A stretch of DNA of 64,000 nt from Faecalicatena faecalis (GTDB taxonomy: Bacteria > Bacillota > Clostridia > Lachnospirales > Lachnospiraceae). Below, piece after piece: positions 1 through 9,502 of this stretch. Location of the stretch: positions 124,001 through 188,000 of the forward strand of contig NZ_JABACJ020000001.1 of assembly GCF_012524165.2 (NCBI RefSeq), given 5' to 3'. Position 1 is the first letter of the stretch; the number at the start of each line of letters is the position of its first letter. The translations under genes and the position numbers were made by a program. The notes beneath the pieces are model-generated. The model had not been told where the DNA came from. It was given only the letters and a program-made list of their open reading frames with translations, and searched no databases.

Positions 1-1
1 T

Positions 2-868
2 GATCTGGCGATCCCGCTTATCTGTGGACGCAAGACGGAGAGCGAGAAGTTTGCCGGGGCACAGGATACTTATACAGTAGAAGCACTGATGCATGACGGA
101 AAAGCATTGCAGTCAGCAACGAGCCATTTCTTCGGAAGTGCGTTCCCGGATGCATTTGAGATTAAATATGCAGACAAGAATAATGAGCTGCACAGCGTGT
201 ATGAGACTTCCTGGGGACTTTCCACCAGGATTATCGGCGCCATCATCATGGTACATGGAGATGACAGCGGCCTTGTATTGCCGCCGAGAATTGCACCTGT
301 ACAGACAAGAGTCATACCGATCGCACAGCATAAAGAAGGTGTGCTTGACAAGGCCAACGAATTACTTGAGACTTTGAAGGCTGCAGGTTACAGAGTGAAG
401 ATTGATGATTCTGAGAAGAGCCCTGGCTGGAAGTTCAGTGAGCAGGAGATGCTGGGCATCCCGACCAGAATTGAAATCGGGCCAAAAGATATCGAGAACA
501 ACCAGGTCGTTGTTGTACGCCGTGATACAAGAGAAAAAATCGTAGTATCACTGGATGAAATCACAACAAAACTGGCTGAAATTCTGGAGACGATTCAGAA
601 GGATATGTTCAACAAGGCAAAAGCATTCTTAGATTCTCATATCGATACTGCAGTTACCATGGATGAGATGAAAGAAAAGTTCCAGGAGAACCGCGGATTC
701 ATCAAGGCAATGTGGTGCGGAGATGAGGCATGTGAAGATGAGATCAAGGCTCAGACAGGCGGCGCATCATCCAGATGTATCCCAGATGATGAGGAGCACC
801 TTTCCGATGTCTGCATCTGTTGCGGAAAACCAGCGAAACACATGGTTTACTGGGGCAAGTCATACTAA
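2..868 (+). CDS. proS: Prolyl-tRNA synthetase, archaeal/eukaryotic type (3' part)
   Basis: The enzyme charges tRNA-Pro with proline in the cytoplasm. The reading frame is open from the window edge, so the N-terminal part is missing and 288 residues are seen. Class II synthetase core sequence near the edge reads [20 protein letters not shown], followed by an anticodon-binding domain with IAPVQ and a C-terminal domain of the short, archaeal-type ProRS. That last domain holds four cysteines (WCGDEAC and later CICC) expected to bind zinc, and the protein ends in a Tyr, as the family does. The family is typical of many Clostridia, which use this form rather than the long bacterial form with an editing domain. 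No regulatory site is visible because the 5' end is outside the window. Confidence 0.95.
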   Translation, partial: DLAIPLICGRKTESEKFAGAQDTYTVEALMHDGKALQSATSHFFGSAFPDAFEIKYADKNNELHSVYETSWGLSTRIIGAIIMVHGDDSGLVLPPRIAPVQTRVIPIAQHKEGVLDKANELLETLKAAGYRVKIDDSEKSPGWKFSEQEMLGIPTRIEIGPKDIENNQVVVVRRDTREKIVVSLDEITTKLAEILETIQKDMFNKAKAFLDSHIDTAVTMDEMKEKFQENRGFIKAMWCGDEACEDEIKAQTGGASSRCIPDDEEHLSDVCICCGKPAKHMVYWGKSY

Positions 869-947
869 GAGCGGAAGCTTACAATACAGCGGAAGAGACT
901 ATGACAATAAAAAACGGCTAGGAAAATGATGCAGAAGGGGTGAGATA

Positions 948-994
948 CTTTTGCAAAGGGGTCTGACCCTTTTGCAAGAGGGTCTGGCCCCTTT
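948..994. repeat. Tandem 21-bp palindromic units between proS and the HD gene
   Basis: Two copies of a TTTGCAAnnGGGTCTGnCCC unit follow each other at 950-969 and 971-990. Each contains a GGGTCTGRCCC near-palindrome, and the first unit can also form a stem between TTGCAAAGGG and CCCTTTTGCAA. A related but diverged unit lies at 14560-14580. This looks like a dispersed short palindromic repeat, possibly also used as a weak transcript end for proS; no clear U-run follows it. Confidence 0.5.
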
Positions 995-1030
995 GTATAA
1001 AGAAGAAGGAATAAAACATACGCGGAGGCG

Positions 1031-1600
1031 ATGAAAATGAACAGGGAAGAGGCATATCAGATTCTTACGAAATATATGGAAGGAGAGAGATATCTCCAGC
1101 ATTCTTTGGCGGTCGAGGCCATCATGAAGGGGCTCGCGAAGAGGCTTGCACCGGATCAGGTGGAGCGTTGGGGAATCGTCGGATTGCTGCATGATTTGGA
1201 TGAGGAGCAGTGTGAATGGCAGGAACATCCAGAGGTGCATGGCCCCACATCTGTGGAAATTTTGAAAAAAGAAGGTATAAATGACCAGGAATTGTTCGAT
1301 GCTATATGTGCACATAATCCGGCATCTGGTGTGAAAGCGCGTACGAATCTCCAGTATGCGGTACTGGCGGCAGATCCGATGAGCGGATTTTTGAAGGCAA
1401 TTGCCCAGATCTATCCAGATAAAAAAATTACAAGTGTCAAGCATAAATCGGTCAATAAGAGGTTCAGAGAACTGAGGTTCGCATCAGGAGCGAACCGGGA
1501 TTATATGGAAGCAATCGAATTCACCGGGCTTGATCTGGATGAATTTATCGACATTGCATTGGAAGAAATGTGCAGTATTGCGGATGATTTGGGATTATAG
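1031..1600 (+). CDS. HD-domain phosphohydrolase-like protein
   Basis: A 189-residue cytoplasmic protein of the HD superfamily (HDIG subgroup), metal-dependent phosphohydrolases that often act on nucleotides. Metal-ligand pattern: His in YLQHSLAVEA (about residue 24), HD in GLLHDLD (about 54-55), then a further His in the EHPEVHGP segment and Asp in LAADPMSG. The start at 1031 follows GGAGG at 1024; the ATG two codons later (1037) is equally possible and has better spacing. It stands alone between proS and the ribosomal operon. The substrate cannot be told from the sequence. The HD fold is confident, the function is not. Confidence 0.8.
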   Translation: MKMNREEAYQILTKYMEGERYLQHSLAVEAIMKGLAKRLAPDQVERWGIVGLLHDLDEEQCEWQEHPEVHGPTSVEILKKEGINDQELFDAICAHNPASGVKARTNLQYAVLAADPMSGFLKAIAQIYPDKKITSVKHKSVNKRFRELRFASGANRDYMEAIEFTGLDLDEFIDIALEEMCSIADDLGL

Positions 1601-1652
1601 GGGGAATTATAGGTAAAGTTGCAAAAACTTCATGAAATTAGTTGTAAATCCC

Positions 1653-1681
1653 TTGACTTTCCCGAAAAAACGTAATAAACT
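1653..1681 (+). promoter_or_regulatory. Probable promoter of the rpsL-rpsG-fusA-tuf operon
   Basis: TTGACT at 1653-1658, a 17-bp spacer, and TAAACT at 1676-1681. It lies about 120 bp upstream of rpsL. The -35 box is good and the -10 box is 4/6. The long leader before rpsL contains no obvious hairpin terminator. Confidence 0.5.
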
Positions 1682-1799
1682 AATTTAGCGTGCACAAAGG
1701 CAGATTGTTTTTGGTGCGCAAATCAAGATAATTACGATTATCTGCAACCCCTTACCACATAAGTGGAAGGTAACGAAGAATCATAGGAGGTGAAAAAGA

Positions 1800-2222
1800 A
1801 TGCCAACATTTAACCAGTTAGTTAGAAAAGGACGTCAGACTTCTGAAAAGAAATCTACAGCACCGGCACTTCAGAAAGGATACAACTCTCTGCAGAAGCG
1901 TGCTACGAATGTATCTGCACCACAGAAGAGAGGTGTATGTACAGCAGTTAAGACAGCTACACCGAAGAAGCCTAACTCAGCTCTGAGAAAGATCGCCAGA
2001 GTTCGTTTGTCTAACGGAATCGAAGTAACAAGCTACATCCCAGGAGAAGGACACAACCTTCAGGAGCATAGCGTTGTTCTGATCCGTGGAGGAAGAGTTA
2101 AGGACCTGCCAGGTACAAGATACCACATCGTTCGTGGTACACTTGATACAGCAGGTGTTGCTAAGAGAAGACAGGCTCGTTCTAAATACGGCGCTAAGAG
2201 ACCAAAAGACGCTAAGAAATAG
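1800..2222 (+). CDS. rpsL: 30S ribosomal protein S12
   Basis: S12 sits in the 30S decoding centre and controls accuracy of tRNA selection; it is the classic streptomycin target. The 140-residue protein begins [11 protein letters not shown] and carries the conserved [11 protein letters not shown] segment with the lysine linked to streptomycin response, and the [18 protein letters not shown] loop. The start is set by a strong AGGAGGTG at 1786-1793. First gene of the str operon, 243 bp ahead of the true start of rpsG. Sequence composition matches highly expressed genes of the window. Confidence 0.98.
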   Translation: MPTFNQLVRKGRQTSEKKSTAPALQKGYNSLQKRATNVSAPQKRGVCTAVKTATPKKPNSALRKIARVRLSNGIEVTSYIPGEGHNLQEHSVVLIRGGRVKDLPGTRYHIVRGTLDTAGVAKRRQARSKYGAKRPKDAKK

Positions 2223-2465
2223 GTCTCAGAACTTAGCAATTTGTAACTAAACAGTTAAATCGTATCACAAACAGAACTATGATTATCGTACCTTATTGAA
2301 CATGCCTGATTCAGGCTGTTCACTAAGTACAGGTTGCGGATTTAAGATATTTAAAGTCCCGCTGCCACGAGCACATGAAGCGCGATTTCCATAGAAAGAC
2401 ACATGTGAGTACCGATGAATTAATCCCGGCTAGGACCGGAAATAATGATTAAGGAGGGAAGGACC
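2223..2465 (+). other. Long rpsL-rpsG spacer, possible regulatory RNA
   Basis: A 243-bp gap separates two genes that are usually close together in the str operon. It contains several short complementary runs but no clear intrinsic terminator and no open frame. In E. coli the same intercistronic space is the binding site of the S7 repressor, so an autoregulatory mRNA structure is plausible here, but nothing in the sequence proves it. Confidence 0.3.
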
Positions 2466-2936
2466 GTGCCACGTAAAGGACATACTCAAAAAAGAGATGT
2501 ATTAGCGGATCCAATATACAACAATAAAGTTGTTACCAAACTTATCAATAACATCATGTTAGATGGTAAGAAAGGTGTAGCACAGAAGATTGTATACGGA
2601 GCATTTGAGAGAGTTGAAGCAAAGGCTGATAAGCCGGCTATCGAAGTGTTCGAAGAAGCAATGAACAACATCATGCCTGTACTTGAGGTTAAGGCAAGAC
2701 GTATCGGTGGAGCAACTTATCAGGTACCGATCGAGGTAAGAGCAGATAGAAGACAGGCTCTTGCACTTCGTTGGCTGACATTGTATTCTCGCAAGAGAGG
2801 CGAAAAGACAATGGAAGAAAGACTGGCTAATGAAATCCTGGATGCAGCTAACAACACTGGTGCATCAGTGAAGAAGAAAGAAGATATGCACAAGATGGCA
2901 GAAGCAAACAAAGCATTTGCTCACTATCGTTTCTAA
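2466..2936 (+). CDS. rpsG: 30S ribosomal protein S7
   Basis: S7 nucleates the head of the 30S subunit by binding the 3' major domain of 16S rRNA. The start chosen is GTG at 2466, eight bases after AAGGAGGG (2451-2458); this gives [12 protein letters not shown] at the N-terminus and a length of 156 residues, the usual S7 size. An ATG at 2445 in the same frame would add seven residues that lie over the ribosome site and is rejected. Conserved segments include [17 protein letters not shown] sequence (here [13 protein letters not shown]) and [16 protein letters not shown]. fusA follows 18 bp downstream. Confidence 0.97.
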   Translation: MPRKGHTQKRDVLADPIYNNKVVTKLINNIMLDGKKGVAQKIVYGAFERVEAKADKPAIEVFEEAMNNIMPVLEVKARRIGGATYQVPIEVRADRRQALALRWLTLYSRKRGEKTMEERLANEILDAANNTGASVKKKEDMHKMAEANKAFAHYRF

Positions 2937-2954
2937 TATTAGGAGGAAAAAATC

Positions 2955-5072
2955 TTGGCTGGAAGAGAATATCCATTAGATAGAACCAGAAATATTGGTA
3001 TCATGGCTCATATCGATGCTGGTAAGACAACATTGACAGAGCGTATCCTGTATTATACTGGTGTTAACTATAAGATTGGAGATACTCATGAAGGTACTGC
3101 TACCATGGACTGGATGGAACAGGAGCAGGAAAGAGGTATCACAATCACTTCAGCCGCTACAACATGTCACTGGACTTTGGAAGAGAAGACTCAGCCGAAG
3201 CCGGGTGCTCTGGAGCATCGTATCAACATCATCGATACACCGGGACACGTTGACTTTACTGTAGAGGTTGAACGTTCACTTCGTGTACTGGATGGTGCCG
3301 TAGGTGTATTCTGTGCTAAGGGTGGAGTTGAGCCACAGTCAGAAAACGTATGGCGTCAGGCAGACACATACAACGTACCAAGAATGGCGTTCATCAACAA
3401 GATGGACATTTTAGGTGCTGATTTCTACAATGCTGTAGATCAGATCAAGACAAGACTTGGTAAGAATGCAATTTGCCTTCAGCTGCCAATCGGCAAAGAA
3501 GACGAATTCAAAGGAATCATCGACCTGATGGAGATGCAGGCTTACATCTATAATGATGAAAAGGGCGAGGACATCAGTGTTACAGAGATTCCGGAAGATA
3601 TGAAAGATGATGCAGAGCTGTATCGTACAGAATTAGTCGAGAAGATCTGCGAATTAGATGATGACCTGATGATGGAATACCTGGAAGGTGAAGAACCTTC
3701 TGTTGATGCACTGAAAGCTGCCCTGAGAAAGGGAACATGTGAGTGTACAGCAGTTCCAGTATGCTGTGGTACAGCATATAGAAACAAAGGTGTTCAGAAG
3801 TTATTGGATGCAGTCATCGAATATATGCCGGCTCCAACAGATATCCCTCCGATCGAGGGTACTGATGAAGATGGTAACCCGACTGTAAGACATTCTTCAG
3901 ACGACGAGCCATTCTCAGCACTGGCATTCAAGATCATGACAGACCCATTCGTAGGTAAGCTTGCTTACTTCCGTGTATATTCAGGTTCTATGAACTCAGG
4001 TTCTTATGTGCTGAATGCAACAAAAGGCAAAAAAGAACGTGTTGGACGTATCCTTCAGATGCATGCCAACAAGAGAGCAGAGCTGGATAAAGTATATGCT
4101 GGAGATATCGCAGCAGCAATCGGATTTAAGTTCACTACAACAGGTGATACCATCTGTGACGAACAGCATCCGGTTATCCTGGAGTCCATGGAATTCCCAG
4201 AGCCAGTTATCGAGCTCGCTATCGAGCCTAAGACAAAGGCTTCTCAGGGTAAATTAGGTGAATCCCTTGCAAAACTTGCAGAGGAAGACCCGACATTCCG
4301 TGCACACACAGATAAAGAGACAGGACAGACAATCATCGCAGGTATGGGTGAGCTCCACCTGGAGATCATCGTAGACAGACTTCTGCGTGAGTTCAAGGTA
4401 GAGGCTAATGTAGGTGCACCTCAGGTTGCTTATAAAGAGTCCTTCACAAAGCCTGTTGATGTAGATAGCAAGTATGCTAAGCAGTCCGGTGGACGTGGAC
4501 AGTACGGACACTGTAAAGTTAAATTTGAGCCAATGGATGTCAATGCAGAAGAGACATACAAGTTTGAGTCTCAGGTAGTCGGAGGAGCAATTCCGAAGGA
4601 ATATATCCCGGCTGTAGGAGAAGGTATCGAAGAGGCTATGAAGTCCGGTATCCTCGGCGGATTCCCGGTTGTTGGTGTTCATGCAGTCGTTTATGATGGA
4701 TCATACCATGAAGTCGATTCCAGTGAGATGGCATTCCACATCGCTGGTTCCCTGGCATTCAAGGACGCTATGAAGAAGTCTTCACCAGTGCTTCTTGAGC
4801 CTATCATGAAGGTAGAAGTAACAATGCCAGAAGAATATATGGGAGACGTTATCGGTGACATTAACTCCCGCCGTGGACGTATCGAAGGTATGGATGATTT
4901 AGGCGGCGGAAAGATTGTACGTGCGTACGTTCCGTTGTCAGAGATGTTTGGTTACTCCACAGACTTACGTTCCAAGACACAGGGACGTGGTAACTACTCT
5001 ATGTTCTTCGAGAGCTACGAGCCAGTACCGAAGTCTGTACAGGAAAAAGTATTATCAAGCAAAAATGATTAA
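2955..5072 (+). CDS. fusA: Translation elongation factor G
   Basis: EF-G is the GTPase that moves tRNA and mRNA through the ribosome. It is 705 residues, the normal length, starting at TTG (2955) after AGGAGG at 2941-2946. G1 motif AHIDAGKTT (about residues 17-25), switch region with RGITITSA, G3 DTPGHVDF, G4 NKMD, then domains II-V, including the [16 protein letters not shown] domain IV segment ([12 protein letters not shown]). Third gene of the str operon. Nothing unusual apart from the TTG start, which is common for fusA in this group. Confidence 0.98.
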   Translation: MAGREYPLDRTRNIGIMAHIDAGKTTLTERILYYTGVNYKIGDTHEGTATMDWMEQEQERGITITSAATTCHWTLEEKTQPKPGALEHRINIIDTPGHVDFTVEVERSLRVLDGAVGVFCAKGGVEPQSENVWRQADTYNVPRMAFINKMDILGADFYNAVDQIKTRLGKNAICLQLPIGKEDEFKGIIDLMEMQAYIYNDEKGEDISVTEIPEDMKDDAELYRTELVEKICELDDDLMMEYLEGEEPSVDALKAALRKGTCECTAVPVCCGTAYRNKGVQKLLDAVIEYMPAPTDIPPIEGTDEDGNPTVRHSSDDEPFSALAFKIMTDPFVGKLAYFRVYSGSMNSGSYVLNATKGKKERVGRILQMHANKRAELDKVYAGDIAAAIGFKFTTTGDTICDEQHPVILESMEFPEPVIELAIEPKTKASQGKLGESLAKLAEEDPTFRAHTDKETGQTIIAGMGELHLEIIVDRLLREFKVEANVGAPQVAYKESFTKPVDVDSKYAKQSGGRGQYGHCKVKFEPMDVNAEETYKFESQVVGGAIPKEYIPAVGEGIEEAMKSGILGGFPVVGVHAVVYDGSYHEVDSSEMAFHIAGSLAFKDAMKKSSPVLLEPIMKVEVTMPEEYMGDVIGDINSRRGRIEGMDDLGGGKIVRAYVPLSEMFGYSTDLRSKTQGRGNYSMFFESYEPVPKSVQEKVLSSKND

Positions 5073-5202
5073 ATAATGCTTAAATCTCATAAAAGGGCTT
5101 GAAAATCCGCTGATTATGAAATATAATCAGAGATAGCCGAGTAAAAGCGTAAACCAATAAAATGCCTGCTATCAGGCTATATATTAAGGAGGATTATTCA
5201 AA

Positions 5203-6396
5203 ATGGCAAAAGCTAAATTTGAAAGAACAAAACCACATGCTAATATTGGTACCATTGGACACGTTGACCATGGTAAAACAACATTAACAGCTGCTATTAC
5301 AAAGACTCTTTCTGAAAGAGTTGCTGGAAACGCAGCAGTTGATTTCGAAAACATTGATAAAGCTCCAGAAGAAAGAGAGCGTGGTATCACAATCTCTACA
5401 GCTCACGTTGAGTATGAGACAGACAAACGTCACTATGCACACGTTGACTGCCCAGGACATGCTGACTATGTAAAGAACATGATCACAGGTGCTGCTCAGA
5501 TGGACGGAGCTATCCTTGTTGTAGCTGCAACTGACGGTGTTATGGCTCAGACAAAAGAGCATATCCTTCTGTCCCGTCAGGTAGGTGTACCTTACATCGT
5601 AGTATTCATGAACAAATGTGACATGGTAGACGATGAAGAACTTCTTGAATTAGTAGAGATGGAAATTCGTGAACTCCTGAACGAGTACGAATTCCCGGGA
5701 GATGATACTCCGGTTATCCAGGGATCAGCTCTGAAAGCTCTGGAAGATCCTTCTTCAGAGTGGGGAGACAAGATCATGGAACTGATGGATGCTGTAGATG
5801 CTTGGATCCCAGACCCACAGCGTGACACAGATAAGCCGTTCCTGATGCCAGTAGAGGACGTATTCTCAATCACAGGGCGTGGTACAGTTGCTACAGGTAG
5901 AGTAGAGCGTGGTACACTTCACGTTTCTGACGAAGTTGAGATCATCGGTATCCACGAAGACGTTAAGAAGACAGTTGTAACTGGTATCGAGATGTTCCGT
6001 AAACTGCTTGACGAGGCTCAGGCTGGTGACAACATCGGTGCTCTGCTTCGTGGTGTTCAGAGAACTGAAATCGAAAGAGGACAGGTTCTGATCAAACCAG
6101 GTACAGTAAAATGCCACAAGAAATTTACAGCTCAGGTTTACGTTCTGACAAAAGATGAAGGTGGACGTCATACACCATTCTTCAACAACTACAGACCACA
6201 GTTCTACTTCAGAACAACAGACGTAACAGGTGTTTGCGAGCTGCCAGAAGGCGTTGAGATGTGCATGCCTGGAGATAACGTAGAGATGACAATCGAACTG
6301 ATTCACCCAGTAGCTATGGAAGAGGGTCTTGGATTCGCTATCCGTGAAGGTGGACGTACAGTTGGATCAGGAAAGGTTGCTAAGATCATCGAGTAG
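5203..6396 (+). CDS. tuf: Translation elongation factor Tu
   Basis: EF-Tu delivers aminoacyl-tRNA to the ribosome with GTP. The 397-residue protein starts [20 protein letters not shown] after AAGGAGG at 5187-5193. G1 GHVDHGKT, switch [13 protein letters not shown]3 DCPGHADY, G4 NKCD, then the two beta-barrel domains ending [11 protein letters not shown]. It is the last gene of the operon, 130 bp after fusA; that spacer shows no strong promoter or terminator, so read-through is likely. A perfect hairpin with a T-run follows. Confidence 0.98.
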   Translation: MAKAKFERTKPHANIGTIGHVDHGKTTLTAAITKTLSERVAGNAAVDFENIDKAPEERERGITISTAHVEYETDKRHYAHVDCPGHADYVKNMITGAAQMDGAILVVAATDGVMAQTKEHILLSRQVGVPYIVVFMNKCDMVDDEELLELVEMEIRELLNEYEFPGDDTPVIQGSALKALEDPSSEWGDKIMELMDAVDAWIPDPQRDTDKPFLMPVEDVFSITGRGTVATGRVERGTLHVSDEVEIIGIHEDVKKTVVTGIEMFRKLLDEAQAGDNIGALLRGVQRTEIERGQVLIKPGTVKCHKKFTAQVYVLTKDEGGRHTPFFNNYRPQFYFRTTDVTGVCELPEGVEMCMPGDNVEMTIELIHPVAMEEGLGFAIREGGRTVGSGKVAKIIE

Positions 6397-6426
6397 TCGT
6401 TGACTTACAATATAATCCTAACTATA

Positions 6427-6470
6427 AAAATACCGCAATCCTTGATATATTCAAGGATTGCGGTATTTTG
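6427..6470 (+). terminator. Intrinsic terminator after tuf
   Basis: An almost perfect hairpin of about 19 bp (arms AATACCGCAATCCTTGA and its complement) with a four-base loop, ending in TTTT followed by GTGTTTTT. It closes the str operon and, because it is symmetric, would also work on the other strand. Confidence 0.9.
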
Positions 6471-6561
6471 TGTTTTTCAGGAGCTACAAAAAAGTACGTG
6501 ATTTTAATGCGACTTGACCTATTTAATATCCACGCTTTTAGTAGTATTTACTAGTATAATA

Positions 6562-6570
6562 TGATATAAT
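6562..6570 (+). promoter_or_regulatory. Extended -10 promoter of the GGDEF/EAL gene
   Basis: TGATATAAT at 6562-6570 fits the extended -10 form TGnTATAAT. A second TATAAT lies ten bases upstream (6555-6560). No good -35 box is present at the right distance, which is usual for extended -10 promoters. Confidence 0.45.
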
Positions 6571-6659
6571 ATTTTCAGAAAAAGGCATACTATTTGAGGA
6601 AAGGGCGGTCTTTCGGACGTATTCGGCTGTGAATGTCAGAAAGCCTTAAGGAAACAGGG

Positions 6660-8525
6660 ATGAAGAAAAAGTGGCGGTATGCTCTTCTTGGATTTTTCCT
6701 GGGAATGATACTTTTGGTTGGGTTTGTATTTCACTCGGTATATAGCACTCAATCATACGGACGTTTGATTAATTATGTTGGAATTGTCCGCGGTGCTACT
6801 CAGCGTCTTGTGAAGCTGGAGATGAACGGCATACCCAGAGATGATCTGATTACATATCTGGATGAGATACTGGACGGCCTCAATAGCGGGGACGGAAAGT
6901 ACGAGCTGCTCCGGGTGGAGGAAGAAGACTACCAGACCTGCTTAAAGAAATTGGATGATGAGTGGGAGATATTAAAGGAAGATATTTACCGTTATCGAGA
7001 AGACCCCACGACTGAAAAGACGCTGCTTGAGAGCAGTGAGACTTACTTTGACCTGGCCAATGATACTGTATTTGCAGCAGAGGCATTTTCAACACACCGT
7101 ATTCGAAACCTTTTACTCATGACGATCGTGCTGACAGGATGCATTATTTTGATCTGGCTTTTTTATTTTTGGTCCAATATCAGGAAGATTCTGAATCTGG
7201 AATCTGTGAATCGCAACCTGGAGGACAAGGCTGGAAGAGATATCCTGACGAATGCATATACGGTGAGCCGATTCCGGGAGATCGCACAGAGACTTCTGGA
7301 TAACTGCGGAGATAAGAAGTATGCAGTATTCTATGCTGATTTTGCGGATTTCAAGTATATTAATGATGTATTTGGATACGAATGGGGAGATACCATCTTA
7401 AAGGAATATGCGTCCATCATAGAGCAGGATTTGCAGGAGGATGAGGTATTCGGACGTGTGAATGCAGACAATTTTGTAATCATGCGCCACTACAAAACTA
7501 AGAAGGAAGTGTTAGATCGTCAGAAGGAAGTCGATCAGAAGATTACCGAGTATATGCATAATTCCTATGAGAAGCATGTCCTCTCTGTCTGCTGCGGGGT
7601 CTGCTGCATTGACGATGTGATGGAAGAACTCAAGATCGAGGGACTGATGGATCGGGCTAATTTCGCCAGGAAGTCAGTGAAGACAGGCAGGTATGATAAG
7701 TACCGCTTCTATAACGAAAGCATCCGCAAAAAGCTGTATCAGGAGAAGTCTATAGAAAGCAGCATGGAGTCAGCCCTGGAGAATCGGGAGTTTCTGGTAT
7801 ATTACCAGCCAAAGGTAGATTTAAAGACTGACAAGATTGCCTGCTCTGAGGCTCTTGTACGTTGGAAAAAGGCGGATGGCACGATTATATCCCCGGGTGA
7901 TTTTATTCCTGTTTTTGAGAAGAATTATACGATCCCTCTTCTGGATCGATATGTGTTTGAGGAAGTCTGCAGATGGCTTAGACATCTGCTGGATGAGAGG
8001 CATGAACCACTGCCAGTATCGGTGAATGTCTCAAGACTTCAATTTTATAATACGAATTTTGTTCAGATCTATACAGAGATTCGTGACCGCTATCAGATTC
8101 CCCCGAATCTGTTGGAGATTGAGTTTACAGAGACGATCCTGTTCGATAGCTGGGATGTCTTATGTAAGATTGTAGAAGATCTGCATAAAGCGGGATTTTC
8201 ATGCTCTATTGACGATTTTGGCAAGGGATATTCCTCCTTAAGTACTGTGCAGAACCTGAATATCGATGTCCTTAAGATTGATGCTGCCTTCTTCCCCAAT
8301 ATTGTGGAAAAAGAAAAGGACAGACTCATGGTAAAAGGAATCATCAACTTAGTAAAACAATTCGATGTAGTTACAGTAGCAGAAGGAATTGAGGAGATGG
8401 AGCAGGTAGAGTTTCTTAAGAGTGTGGACTGTGATATGGTGCAGGGCTATGTATTTTACAGGCCAATGCCCCAGGAAGAATATGAGAAGCTGCTCTTTCC
8501 CCTTGTAGATGGGAAGGCAGAATAA
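6660..8525 (+). CDS. Membrane GGDEF/EAL protein, probable c-di-GMP phosphodiesterase
   Basis: A 621-residue inner-membrane signalling protein. Two membrane helices (about residues 8-28 and 148-171) bracket an extracellular helical sensor region. A GGDEF domain follows (about 195-355) in which the signature GGDEF is replaced by NADNF, so cyclase activity is unlikely. The C-terminal EAL domain (about 375-615) keeps EALVRW, NVSRLQ, EFTETI, SIDDFGKGYSSL, VLKIDAAF and VAEGIE, the residues needed to open cyclic di-GMP. The start at ATG 6660 is preferred because AAGGAAACAGGG precedes it; ATG 6633 in frame has no ribosome site. It is a single gene with its own promoter. Likely role: lowering c-di-GMP in response to an outside signal that cannot be named. 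Confidence 0.88.
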   Translation: MKKKWRYALLGFFLGMILLVGFVFHSVYSTQSYGRLINYVGIVRGATQRLVKLEMNGIPRDDLITYLDEILDGLNSGDGKYELLRVEEEDYQTCLKKLDDEWEILKEDIYRYREDPTTEKTLLESSETYFDLANDTVFAAEAFSTHRIRNLLLMTIVLTGCIILIWLFYFWSNIRKILNLESVNRNLEDKAGRDILTNAYTVSRFREIAQRLLDNCGDKKYAVFYADFADFKYINDVFGYEWGDTILKEYASIIEQDLQEDEVFGRVNADNFVIMRHYKTKKEVLDRQKEVDQKITEYMHNSYEKHVLSVCCGVCCIDDVMEELKIEGLMDRANFARKSVKTGRYDKYRFYNESIRKKLYQEKSIESSMESALENREFLVYYQPKVDLKTDKIACSEALVRWKKADGTIISPGDFIPVFEKNYTIPLLDRYVFEEVCRWLRHLLDERHEPLPVSVNVSRLQFYNTNFVQIYTEIRDRYQIPPNLLEIEFTETILFDSWDVLCKIVEDLHKAGFSCSIDDFGKGYSSLSTVQNLNIDVLKIDAAFFPNIVEKEKDRLMVKGIINLVKQFDVVTVAEGIEEMEQVEFLKSVDCDMVQGYVFYRPMPQEEYEKLLFPLVDGKAE

Positions 8526-8587
8526 GTAACAGAGCATCATTAGAGAACGAAAAAGAAACGAATAAAGTATGATAGATACATAATAGT

Positions 8588-8660
8588 AAGGCTGTCATAA
8601 GATGCAAACATCATATTTTGATATGAGGAATTTACATCTTGGGGCAGCCTTCTTATATTA
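8588..8660 (+). terminator. Large imperfect hairpin, possible terminator or repeat
   Basis: AAGGCTG (8588-8594) pairs with CAGCCTT (8645-8651), and inside it AAGATGCAAA pairs with TTTACATCTT; the centre holds CATATTTTGATATG. A pyrimidine/AT-rich tail follows. The outer AGGCTGTC...GGCAGCCT form also begins at 44677 (AGGCTGTCCTAAAA), so this may be a dispersed element. The rest of the 8526-8859 spacer shows no gene. Confidence 0.45.
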
Positions 8661-8859
8661 TTATAAGAAAACGAAAGAAATATAGAATGGTTGTATGTTC
8701 CTGCCAGTGGTAAAATAATGATAAATCAGAAGGCAGAGAGAGTATAGAACATGACAGCAACTCTCAGTTGCGGAGGTGTAAACTCGATTTGGTAGTAGAT
8801 TCAGGCACGAAATGTTATATTGTGGGTGTAAAGATAGAGAAAAGAGGGAGGGGATAGAT

Positions 8860-9327
8860 ATGACAATCGGTGAAAAGATTCAAAAATGCAGAAAAGAGCA
8901 GAAGATGTCTCAGGAGGAATTGGCAGGCAGACTTGGAGTCTCAAGACAGGCTGTCTCCAAGTGGGAGTTAAATGAATCTGTACCGGATACAGAAAATGTA
9001 ATTGAATTGGGCAGGATTTTTAATGTGTCCCTGGACTATCTGTTAAAAATGGAGATAGAGGAACCAGAGGATAGGGAGAAAGAAAATACTGAGGAGAATC
9101 AGAACGTTGTTCAAGCTCATGAGGGGCGCCAGGAAGAAAGAAAAAGAATGCGTCATCCTGGGCTGCTGATTCTGTCAGTATGTACGGTTCTGATCATGAT
9201 TTGGACTGTAAGCCGCCATGCCGCTCTAACAGGAATTGTTTGGGTAGTTGATCTTTGGGTGTTTTGGGGGATAGGATATCTGATTTTTCTTGTCGTGAGG
9301 GCGCTCAAAAAATATATTCAAAGATGA
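8860..9327 (+). CDS. XRE-family regulator with two membrane helices
   Basis: A 155-residue protein with an N-terminal Cro/CI-type helix-turn-helix (about residues 5-60; core MSQEELAGRLGVSRQAVSKW), a charged Glu/Arg linker (60-100) and two hydrophobic helices at the C-terminus (about 103-120 and 128-148). This layout is common in Firmicutes regulators that sit next to membrane functions. The start is ATG 8860, six bases after GAGGGAGGGG; an in-frame ATG at 8812 has no ribosome site. It may bind DNA from the membrane. The targets are unknown; the next gene is an alcohol dehydrogenase 175 bp downstream. Confidence 0.8.
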   Translation: MTIGEKIQKCRKEQKMSQEELAGRLGVSRQAVSKWELNESVPDTENVIELGRIFNVSLDYLLKMEIEEPEDREKENTEENQNVVQAHEGRQEERKRMRHPGLLILSVCTVLIMIWTVSRHAALTGIVWVVDLWVFWGIGYLIFLVVRALKKYIQR

Positions 9328-9502
9328 GATGGCTGTAGGAATATAGTATAGAAAACTTATGTGACAAAGTCGCTTTTGATTGTGGATATCTTCTGTGTGT
9401 GATAAAATTTATGTGTATAAGTGCACTTGCTATAAAGCAAAGGAATACTTTTAGGCAGTTCACGAGAGCGTATGTGTATTTTGAAAGAAAGAAGGAAGAA
9501 CG

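Noticed and set aside
899..1444. Long minus-strand reading frame over the HD gene
   Set aside because: Antisense to a gene with clear HD motifs, no ribosome site and no recognisable protein sequence.
4254..4682. 142-residue minus-strand frame inside fusA, and a 146-residue one inside tuf
   Set aside because: Shadows of highly biased ribosomal-factor codons on the other strand; no start context.
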